Assembly: GCA_947461205.1 (NCBI GenBank)
Contig: CANHJG010000038.1
Span: forward strand, 1 to 38,293
Reading direction: 5' to 3'
DNA from: Opitutia bacterium
Lineage (GTDB): Bacteria; Verrucomicrobiota; Verrucomicrobiia; Opitutales; Opitutaceae
Length of the DNA stretch: 38,293 nucleotides
Below the pieces are notes generated by a model. That model saw nothing but the letters and a program-made list of their open reading frames with translations, had not been told where the DNA came from and did not search any database. Positions 32,065-38,293 of this stretch are shown here, one piece after another; the first letter of the stretch is position 1; every line of letters begins with the position of its first letter. Position numbers and translations under genes: made by a program.

Positions 32065-32574
32065 GCGAAAAGTAAGGCGATGAAGGGACACGAGGAAGGC
32101 GCTGCGTGCAAGGCGCGGTTTGAGGAAAGCGCTGGCGGGATTCCAGAGGTGTTCCGTCTCGGTGTCGGGGCCTACGACCGATGGACGGCGTGGCACGGGG
32201 GCTGCCCTCTGCGCTTCGCTTGCTCAGCACCTCGCACGTTCTTTGAATTTCGTCCGACCTTGCCGTCGGGGGGGCGGACGCGGCTTGTGGCGGTACCGCG
32301 TGAGGCGAGTTTCACCCGGACCGCGGTTTTCCGGTTCCCCAAGACCAGTCCTTGGGCGGATGAGACGGGCAAACCCGCCGCTTTCAGCGTGAAGACCAAC
32401 GCGGACGTCACGCAGGCGCGGCCGGGACAAATGCGGTGAAGCCGTGCCGGTTCTCGCCGGCGATGAGCCACGGGTGGCGGTGGCGACCAAAGGGTCGCTC
32501 CCGATCCGCCTGGTGGACGATTCGCTGGCCGGGACCCGCTGAAGCGGACGTCAGAAAAAAACCAAGAAGTCACG

Positions 32575-32612
32575 AGGGGCGCTCTCGTTCGCGGGGGCGC
32601 CCCTGCTTTTTT
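32575..32612 (+). terminator. Orphan terminator-like hairpin with T-run
   Basis: AGGGGCGC (32575-32582) pairs with GCGCCCCT (32597-32604) around a 14-base loop; six T residues follow at 32607-32612. It is a good intrinsic terminator for the plus strand, but no recognised plus-strand gene ends nearby. It may mark the end of a decayed gene or of an unannotated small RNA. Confidence 0.6.
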
Positions 32613-32700
32613 GCGCGACACTCGCGCCCGCCGCGATGCACGGACCGGCGCGGGGGGCGCTTCGGCCGAGCAATCCTCCCTGATCGAATGAACGGCCGCG

Positions 32701-32784
32701 TCACTTTTCGTCGGTGCCGGACGCGACCGAATCGGTGGCCACGAGGGCGGTTAAAAGGAGGAGGACGATGACAGCGGGCAGCAT
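32701..32784 (-). CDS. Possible 27-residue membrane peptide
   Basis: From ATG 32784 the frame reads MLPAVIVLLLLTALVATDSV and then ASGTDEK before TGA. It would be a single hydrophobic helix with a charged C-terminal end. There is no clear ribosome-binding site, and the frame stays open upstream through non-protein-like sequence. It may equally be the remnant of a signal peptide or pure chance. Confidence 0.25.
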   Translation of the reverse strand: MLPAVIVLLLLTALVATDSVASGTDEK

Positions 32785-33009
32785 GGCGTGGTGGTGGTCG
32801 GTCTCGGCGAAACGGGAGAGAGTAGAGATTTTCGGGGAAAAGGGAACACGGTGGTTGGCCTGTTCTGGATGCCGCGGGCGGCGGTCGGGCGGGGCCAATC
32901 ACCGATTCCGCGAGGGGCCGTCTGGGTGTTATTCGGAGCGAAACCGGGCGCAACGAGGCGTTGCGCCGACGAACAAGGCGGGGCCGGTGGGTCCCGCCCG
33001 CACCGGCGA

Positions 33010-33135
33010 AGGTCGCCTGCTTTTTCTCGAGCGACGGAAGCTTCAGGTCGCCGCTGAGGGTGGCGACGCTGATTTCGGGGCCGCCGCCGGTGAGGGTGCC
33101 GGCGACGAGTTTGCATCGGTGAGAGGCGGCGATCA
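33010..33135 (-). pseudogene. C-terminal remnant of a DUF4097-like (putative adhesin) gene
   Basis: One minus-strand frame reads KLVAGTLTGGGPEISVATLS and GDLKLPSLEKK. The GTLTGGGPEISVATLSGDLKL pattern (repeating Gly-rich turns and SGD) is that of the last strands of the DUF4097 beta-helix-like family. The stretch has no start and no upstream partner, so it is read as a decayed gene end. Confidence 0.45.
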
Positions 33136-33241
33136 CAGCGGCGGAGCAGGGTGGGTGTTGTCGGGGAGAGCCGGGGCTGGACCCAATCGTTACCGGTTTT
33201 TCGGGGTGTTCATTGGGGACGGTTCGTGGTTGAAGGACGGG

Positions 33242-34204
33242 ATGAACCGCCGCGATTTTCTCGTTCGCTCCTCGTTGTTCGCGTCTGCCGGCCTGCTGGC
33301 CCGCGGGACCCTGTCGGCCCAGGCGCCCGCCCAATCAGCCGCCCCCGGAGCTGCCCCGCGGCCGCCGATGGCGCCCGCGCCGACGGTGACGGAGTTCAAA
33401 GCGCTGCGGCGCGACGTGGGGATTTTCACCGGGCGGGGCGGCAGCATCGGCTGGCTCGCGAACAAGGAGGCGCTGGTCGCGGTCGACACGCAATTTCCGG
33501 ATACGGCGGCGACGTTTGCGATGGGCGTGCCCGGGCGCGGCAACCGGATGTTCGATGTGGTGATCAACACGCACCACCACGGCGACCACACCGGCGGCAA
33601 TCCGGTGCTCAAGCCCATCGCGAAGACGATCGTGGCGCAGGCGAATGTGCCGAAGCTGCAGTTCGCCGCAGCCGAGAAAGCCAACACCGTCGACCGGCAG
33701 GTTTATGCCGACACGACGTTCCCGGAAGTGTGGCGCCGGGAGATCGGCGGCGAGGTGGTGCTCGCGCAATATCACGGCGCGGCGCACACGAGCGGCGACA
33801 TGATCGTGCTCTTCGAGAAGGCGAACGTCGTGCACCTGGGCGACCTGATGTTCAACCGGATGTATCCGGTGATCGACCGGATCTCGGGCGGGCGGATCAA
33901 GGGCTGGATCGCGGTGCTGGAGGAGGCGGCGAAAAATTATCCGGCCGATGCGATCTATATCTTCGGCCACGGCAACGCGAAGTTCGGGCCCACGGGCACG
34001 CGCGGGGATCTGCTCACGCTGCGTGACTATCTCAGCGGCCTGCTCGACTATACGGCGAAGAAAATCGCGGCCGGCGACCCGAAAGAAAAAATCATGGCGT
34101 TGGAAAACCTGCCGGGATTCGACGATTTTCACTCGCCGCTGCCGAACCGCCTGAGCGGGAATTTGGCCACGGCCTACGACGAGTTGACGGACAAGAAGGG
34201 GTGA
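33242..34204 (+). CDS. Tat-exported metallo-beta-lactamase-fold hydrolase
   Basis: 320 residues from the ATG at 33242. A twin-arginine signal (MNRRDFLVRSSLFASAGLLA) is followed by a Pro/Ala-rich linker (27-48). The MBL fold is shown by GGSIGWLANKEALVAVDTQF, the metal motif THHHGDHTGG (His111, His113, Asp115, His116), a later His in HGAAHTSGDM, the Asp in LGDLMFN, and FGHG near the end. Export after folding fits a cofactor-containing periplasmic hydrolase. Relatives are annotated as beta-lactamase-like or as partners of quinoprotein systems; the substrate is unknown. It stands alone, and no resistance function should be assumed. Confidence 0.87.
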   Translation: MNRRDFLVRSSLFASAGLLARGTLSAQAPAQSAAPGAAPRPPMAPAPTVTEFKALRRDVGIFTGRGGSIGWLANKEALVAVDTQFPDTAATFAMGVPGRGNRMFDVVINTHHHGDHTGGNPVLKPIAKTIVAQANVPKLQFAAAEKANTVDRQVYADTTFPEVWRREIGGEVVLAQYHGAAHTSGDMIVLFEKANVVHLGDLMFNRMYPVIDRISGGRIKGWIAVLEEAAKNYPADAIYIFGHGNAKFGPTGTRGDLLTLRDYLSGLLDYTAKKIAAGDPKEKIMALENLPGFDDFHSPLPNRLSGNLATAYDELTDKKG

Positions 34205-34278
34205 GGCGTTGCGGGTAGTCGCGAGGGCCAGCGAGCGGGGTTTGTTCCGGCTGGCTGGCGCGCGCCGCCACCGGGGAT

Positions 34279-35031
34279 TCAGCCCAGCAGCTGGTGCACC
34301 ATCGCGTGGATCAGGCGCGGGAGGTCGTAGGGGAAGCGCGCGGTGATCAAATTGCCGTCGACCACGCAGGGCTCGTCGAGGACGGTGGCGCCCGCGTTGG
34401 CGAGATCGGGGTGGATGTTCCAGACCGCGGTGGCCTTGCGGCCCTTGAGGATGCCCGCGCTCACCATCACCCACTGGCCGTGACAGATCGCGCAGGTCGG
34501 TTTGCCGGCGGTCCACATCTCGCGGACAAAGGCCTGGGCCAAGGGATCGGCGCGCAGGGCGTCGGGGTTCCAGCAGCCGCCCGGGAAAATGCAGGCGTCG
34601 TAGTCGGTCGCCTTCGCTTCGTCGAGGAAGCGGTCGATTTTGAGCCAACCGGCATTCTCCATGAGCCGGATCGCGAGGACGTGGGTCGCGCATTGCGCGG
34701 GAAACCGCAGGCCAAGCGTCGGATGAAATTCGCCGATGCGCGGCGATACGACGTGGACCGTGGCGCCGTGCTCGGTGAGCCAGCGGAGCGAACCCGTGAT
34801 CTCCACTTCCTCGACGCCGTTGGTGCAGCAGAGGGCGACGGTTTTACCTCTCAGCAGGTGCGGGTTCGCCGGCGGATCGAAGAGAAAATGGTGGAGCTCG
34901 CGGTTCAGTTCGCCGTCGGCCGTGGTCAGCAGCTCGGTGGAAATCGACGGCACGAGGGCCGGCGTCATCAACGTTTGGGCCCGCAGAAGGGCGGCGTTGC
35001 GAACGGGGGCGGAGTCGGCGGAGGAGTTCAT
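34279..35031 (-). CDS. DJ-1/PfpI family protein
   Basis: 250 residues. After an N-terminal extension of about 60 residues the domain begins GKTVALCCTNGVEEVEITGS, with the conserved Glu in the EEVE segment. The nucleophile elbow is PTCAICHGQW with Cys183 and His184. FPGGCWNPDALR and ARFPYDLPRL support the PfpI/class I glutamine amidotransferase-like fold. Family members act as glyoxalase-like deglycases, chaperones or proteases; the role here cannot be fixed. There is no signal peptide, so it is cytoplasmic. It converges with the MBL gene. Confidence 0.85.
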   Translation of the reverse strand: MNSSADSAPVRNAALLRAQTLMTPALVPSISTELLTTADGELNRELHHFLFDPPANPHLLRGKTVALCCTNGVEEVEITGSLRWLTEHGATVHVVSPRIGEFHPTLGLRFPAQCATHVLAIRLMENAGWLKIDRFLDEAKATDYDACIFPGGCWNPDALRADPLAQAFVREMWTAGKPTCAICHGQWVMVSAGILKGRKATAVWNIHPDLANAGATVLDEPCVVDGNLITARFPYDLPRLIHAMVHQLLG

Positions 35032-35388
35032 GGGACAGGGTTAGGAAGCTGAATCCTGCGGGCCAGAGCTGGCAAGGACGGGTCAGACCTATCGATTTTG
35101 AATCCCGACCGCGCGTGCAGGCCGCAGGCTCGCGGGAAGATTTTCGCAGAGCCGACCGAAATCCGAACCGGAGGCCGCAGAGCCAAACACGCTGTGGGCT
35201 CGGCGTTATCCGTTTCGGGGAGCGGGTGGGCCCGAGAAGAACCCGGCGACCCTTGGTCGGAAGGTGACCACCGATCACACGAATCGGCCCGGATTCAATC
35301 CCGGTCTTAATCCGAGTGGATCCGGGAAATTTGTGGTGAAAAATTCCGGCGTTTCCTGCTTTGCCCGCCTGCGAGCAAATTCGGTGGA
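35032..35388. other. Intergenic region with a repeat-like segment
   Basis: No gene is seen. Bases 35264-35349 contain a low-GC, periodic stretch (ACCACCGATCACACGAATCG, then GATTCAATCC, TTAATCCGAGTGGATCCGGG and AAATTTGTGGTGAAAAATTC) that resembles the short 'ATCCGTG...TGTGG' dispersed repeats I associate with several phyla, including Verrucomicrobia. This assignment is from memory. Confidence 0.4.
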
Positions 35389-36690
35389 CTACCGTTTTCC
35401 GGCCAGTGCCTGCTCCAGTTGTGCGGTGATCTCGCCGCGGTTGATTTGCGGTTCCAGCCACGCGTTGACGCGGGCGGTCAGCTCCGAGCCCGGGGCGAGC
35501 AAGATCGCTTTGCCGGCGCGGGTGAACGGTTCGGCCATGGTGGCGGCCAATGCTGGGTGACGCCGCGTCTGCAGCTGCACTTCGATGCCGTCGGTGATCA
35601 TCACGTCCGCCCGACCGGCGACGATTTCCTCGAAGATGGTACGGTTGTCGGGATGCAACACCAGGGTCGCGCGCGTGAGGTGTTCCCGTGCGAAACGCTC
35701 GTTGGTCCCGCCCGGGTTCACGATCACGCGCACGCCCGGCCGGTCGATTTTCTCCAGCGACGGGAATCGCTCCGCTTCCGCTCGCCGCGCGATCGGCGTC
35801 TTGCCGTCGAAGAGATACGCCGTGGAGAAATCCGCCACCCGCTGCCGCTCCGGGGTGACGCTGATGCCGGAGGCCGCGAGGTCGAACCGGCGCCGGCCCA
35901 GATCGGCCATCAGCGTCGGCCAGCTCGTCCGGACGAACACGACGCGCACGCCCCACGCCTGCGCGAGGGCTTGCGCCAGCGCGATGTCGAGGCCCCGCAG
36001 CTCACCGCCGCGCTCCTCCGAAAACGGCGCGTAGTCGCCGGTGGTGCCGACGCGCAGCACGCCGACGCGCTGCAAGGTGGCCCACGTCGGGGCGGCCGTG
36101 ATACGCAGGGCGCTGAGGGCCGCAGCGAGTTCGGCGAGCAAGGCATCCGTTACGCCCGGTTGGCGAAGGAGCGGGGCGAGGCGCGGTCGCAAGGTCGCGG
36201 CCGGCAGCTGCGTCAGCGCCGGGCTGGCGAGATAAACGGCCGGCAGCATCTCCCGGCCGATGGCATCGAGTTGGGGTCGCAGCACCGTGACGAGATCGCG
36301 GGCCGGCGGCGGTGACTCGGCGCGGGTGCGCCAGCGTTCGAACCCGTGTTCCTGCACGGCGCGCGCCAGCCGGATCTGGACGGAGAAAAACCCGCGCGCC
36401 GCCTCGCCCTCCAGATTCATGGCCAGCGCATCGGCGACGGACTGGGCCAGCACGACGCCTTCGCGGACGGGGTCGGCAATCGGCTGCTGGTGGCGAAATT
36501 TCACGGCCGCGACTTCTGGCATCAGCGCGAGACGACGGTCGATCAGCTCGATGACGCGGTCGACGAGTTCGGTTTCGCTGACGAACTGCGGCGCCGCGGC
36601 CAGCCGGACGGCCAGCCCCACTACTCCGAGGAACAGCCATGCCGAGCGGCCCATCTTCCGAAGCGCAGACGCGGGCGGGGTGATCATCAT
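35389..36690 (-). CDS. Secreted fusion of chorismate mutase (*AroQ) and cyclohexadienyl dehydratase (PheC)
   Basis: 433 residues with a signal peptide (SAWLFLGVVGLAVRLAAA) that starts at MGRSAW or at the upstream ATG used here. Residues about 38-122 match the periplasmic AroQ-gamma chorismate mutase: ELVDRVIELIDRRLALM (Arg53), VAAVKF (Lys64), IADPVRE (Arg76) and FFSVQIRLARAVQE (Gln105). Residues about 205-430 are a periplasmic-binding-protein-like PheC: LQRVGVLRVGTTGDYAPFS, then RTSWPTLMADL, ASGISVTPERQRVADFS, VNPGGTNERFA and VMITDGIE. Together they would convert chorismate to prephenate and phenylpyruvate in the periplasm. An amino-acid-binding protein is the alternative for the second domain but fits less well. 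Confidence 0.82.
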   Translation of the reverse strand: MMITPPASALRKMGRSAWLFLGVVGLAVRLAAAPQFVSETELVDRVIELIDRRLALMPEVAAVKFRHQQPIADPVREGVVLAQSVADALAMNLEGEAARGFFSVQIRLARAVQEHGFERWRTRAESPPPARDLVTVLRPQLDAIGREMLPAVYLASPALTQLPAATLRPRLAPLLRQPGVTDALLAELAAALSALRITAAPTWATLQRVGVLRVGTTGDYAPFSEERGGELRGLDIALAQALAQAWGVRVVFVRTSWPTLMADLGRRRFDLAASGISVTPERQRVADFSTAYLFDGKTPIARRAEAERFPSLEKIDRPGVRVIVNPGGTNERFAREHLTRATLVLHPDNRTIFEEIVAGRADVMITDGIEVQLQTRRHPALAATMAEPFTRAGKAILLAPGSELTARVNAWLEPQINRGEITAQLEQALAGKR

Positions 36691-37091
36691 TCAGATAAAG
36701 GCATGCCCGCAACCAGAGGCCCTCGGCAAGCCGTGAGTCTGCGACGATGGCGGGAGTGGGGTGATGCACCGGTGGGGGCCGCGTGCCAGGTCACGTCCGA
36801 CTGCTCCGGGTCCGAGCCGACGAGGCAATTGCAGGGTCGTGTCGGTGGGACCGTCCGGGCGGCCAATCACGGCGATTTCCCGCGGATTCAGGGGGCCGCA
36901 GATATCCGAACCGACCGCGCAAACCGGGCGCCCCTACCGTCGAAGTCTTACCCTCATCTTTTTGGCCGAATCGGCGGACACCTCAATTTATGGAAGAAAT
37001 TTCCTTTGAGTCTCCGGCTCCAGACTTCGCTCAGCCCCGCACCTGAAGGCAGCTGGGCAGAGAACTCTGCCTGATTGAAAAAATGATTTTG

Positions 37092-37163
37092 GCACCCGGG
37101 GTTCCGCCTTCCGGCGGTTCTCGCTCAACCCGTGGACCCAGGCGGAGAGAGTGCCCCGGGTGC
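37092..37163. repeat. Structured block with nested inverted repeats
   Basis: GCACCCGGGG (37092-37101) is the exact complement of CCCCGGGTGC (37154-37163). Inside lies CCGCC-TTCC-GGCGG (37106-37119). The block could fold into a branched RNA or cruciform. Its position about 300 bases before the DUF3494 start leaves room for a leader or a small RNA, but no promoter is seen. Confidence 0.45.
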
Positions 37164-37310
37164 GCTGGCGCCCAACGCCCGGCCCAATGCCGCGACGAAG
37201 GCCGTCACGAGGCCGGAGCGAAGGGGCCGAACGTGAACGCAGGGAACAGCCTCGGAACGGGCGAGGCGATGGCCCTGTCGCGGGGGTTCGCAGCCAGCGG
37301 CTCGCGCTTA

Positions 37311-37349
37311 GCAGATCACCCCATGGCAGATCACCCCATTATTGGGTGA
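37311..37349. repeat. Tandem 15-base direct repeat and adjoining hairpin
   Basis: GCAGATCACCCCAT occurs at 37311-37324 and again at 37326-37339. The second copy overlaps a hairpin, TCACCC (37331-37336) with GGGTGA (37344-37349). The cluster lies 114 bases upstream of the DUF3494 start and could be an operator. Confidence 0.55.
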
Positions 37350-37462
37350 ACGATCTTCGGGTAATCTCAGCTCGATGGGAAAAGCACGTGGATGCGAAGT
37401 GCGCCACCCAGCGTCTCCCGCAATCGGCAACTCAGGCAGAAAACCAAATAAAACAGATCAAA

Positions 37463-38290
37463 ATGAAACTCAGAACCTCAACCTTCGCGGCGTGCACGGG
37501 CATCGCCACGCTTTTCGCCGCAGCCGTCACGGTGTCGGCAACGCCCAAGTCCGTCACAGATCCAATCCAGAGCTTCGCGGTTCTGGCGGGCTCGTCGGTG
37601 ACTTTGACCGACTCCCTGGTCTCCGGAGACGTGGGCGTCGACCACGGCCCATTGATTAACACCAACTCCACGATTACCGGCACGGCCCACGTGGGCGACT
37701 CGGTCGCCCAGCAGGCTTACACCGACTTCCTCGCCGCCTATGTCGCGCTCGCGCGCATGTCGTGCGATCAGGTCATAAGCGGCAACCTCGCGGGCCAGTT
37801 TCTCACGCCCGGGGTCTACTGTGTCGACGCGGCGTCGACGACGACCGGCGGTACGTTGACGCTCGTCGGATCTGCCACCGATACCTAGATTTTCAAAGTT
37901 GGGACCAGCGGCACCGGCGCGCTCACGGGCACCAACCTCACCGTGGTCATGACCAGCGGAGAGACGTGTAGCCACAACGTGTATTGGTGGACGGCCCAGG
38001 CTGCGACGCTGACGGATTCGGTCTTCATCGGGAGCATTTTCGCGGGCGCGGACATCACCGTTACCCGTGGGAGTTTGTCCGGGCAGGTCTTCGCAATCGG
38101 CGCAGTGACGCTGACGGGCGCCAAGGTCTCCGTCTGCGGCGTCGTATCGCCGTCGGGCAAGCCGAAGGCCAACGAAGGTGTCGGCAATGGCGTGGACGGC
38201 AACACGCCGGGCCACCTCCACAACGGTGGCAACGATGATCTGGGTTTTTCGCCCGGCAACCCCGGAGCAAACAAGAAGAAAGGGGGGTAA
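37463..38290 (+). pseudogene. DUF3494 ice-binding-type secreted protein with in-frame amber codon
   Basis: From ATG 37463 the frame gives a signal peptide (TSTFAACTGIATLFAAAVTVSA) and a DUF3494 domain: FAVLAGSSVTLTDSLVSGDV, then GTAHVGDSVAQQAYTDFLAA, QFLTPGVYCVDAAST and LTLVGSATDT. A TAG at 37886-37888 follows, then the same frame continues IFKVGTSGTGALTGTNLTVV, DSVFIGSIFAGADITVTRGS and VFAIGAVTLTGAKVSVCG. DUF3494 proteins usually have Trp just before the IF pair, so the stop is one base from TGG. After about residue 230 a Gly/Asn-rich tail follows (NGVDGNTPGHLHNGGNDDLG, then FSPGNPGANKKKGG). The family binds ice and can inhibit its recrystallisation. As written, translation stops after 141 residues. 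Confidence 0.8.
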
Positions 38291-38293
38291 GTC

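Larger units (their letters stand above)
32065..33241. other. Long gene-poor region with remnants and a terminator hairpin
   Basis: Almost 1.2 kb without an intact recognised gene. It contains an orphan terminator-like hairpin (32575-32612), a possible tiny membrane peptide (32701-32784, minus) and a tail of a DUF4097-like gene (33010-33135, minus). Other open frames in 32080-32700 are rich in Arg and Pro and show no family pattern. Confidence 0.6.
36691..37462. other. Long divergent intergenic region with secondary structure
   Basis: 772 bases without a recognised gene, between the minus-strand AroQ-PheC gene and the plus-strand DUF3494 gene. It holds several hairpins: GGCAGAG-AA-CTCTGCC at 37056-37071, a structured block at 37092-37163, and direct repeats with a hairpin at 37311-37349. 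Open frames in it are Arg/Gly/Pro-rich and not protein-like. Confidence 0.6.

Noticed and set aside
32080-32770. Small plus-strand proteins in the gap after the desaturase
   Set aside because: Several overlapping frames exist, none with a ribosome-binding site or family pattern; composition is typical of non-coding GC-rich sequence.
33242-34204. Antibiotic-resistance beta-lactamase
   Set aside because: The metal motif only shows the broad MBL fold. A Tat signal and isolated context do not indicate drug hydrolysis.
36910-36945. Another copy of the GGA-loop repeat family (GGCGCCCCTACC)
   Set aside because: Only the CCCTACC-like flank is shared. There is no GGA-loop stem, so similarity is too weak to include.

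Overview
The window looks like a chromosomal segment of a GC-rich Gram-negative bacterium, most likely Verrucomicrobiota of the Opitutaceae type. That placement is inferred from gene content, not from a marker gene. The basis is secreted sulfatases, Tat-exported sugar isomerase/epimerases around a DUF1080 protein, polysaccharide lyases (PL11, alginate-lyase family), a TonB receptor beside an ECF sigma factor and a FecR/LamG protein, weak Shine-Dalgarno sequences, and many short palindromic repeats between genes. No rRNA, tRNA, CRISPR array, complete insertion sequence or phage gene was recognised.

Layout. 1-330 is the end of an iron-dependent alcohol dehydrogenase. 881-9172 (all minus) holds a sulfatase-esterase fusion, two SPFH/stomatin-like membrane proteins, a secreted amidohydrolase and a rhamnogalacturonan lyase. 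9365-11227 is decaying DNA: a sigma-factor stub joined to a truncated coiled-coil gene with an amber stop, a toxin-antitoxin pair whose toxin is frameshifted in a C6 run, and a short gene tail. 11269-23167 is a carbohydrate and uptake region: GlcG/HbpS-like protein, SGNH esterase, alginate-lyase family protein, isomerase-DUF1080-isomerase, EF-hand protein, TonB receptor, sigma factor, FecR-LamG protein and a secreted double-VOC protein.

23593-32064 (all minus) is the most interesting block. It is a lipid-modification locus: delta-9-type desaturase, then after an intrinsic terminator an FAD amine-oxidase-like protein, DUF1365, a cyclopropane-fatty-acid-synthase-type methyltransferase, a DUF1475-like membrane protein, a DUF1295 reductase-like membrane protein, a second CFA-type methyltransferase and an RMDN-like repeat protein. 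Several stop and start codons overlap. Two homologous inverted-repeat elements sit in two successive gaps. The natural reading is a pathway that desaturates, methylates and then oxidises or reduces membrane acyl chains; the product cannot be read from the sequence.

33242-38290 holds a Tat-exported metallo-beta-lactamase-fold protein, a DJ-1/PfpI protein, a probable secreted fusion of chorismate mutase and cyclohexadienyl dehydratase (periplasmic phenylpyruvate route), and a DUF3494 ice-binding-type gene interrupted by one in-frame amber codon. The long gaps carry repeats, hairpins and gene remnants rather than intact genes.
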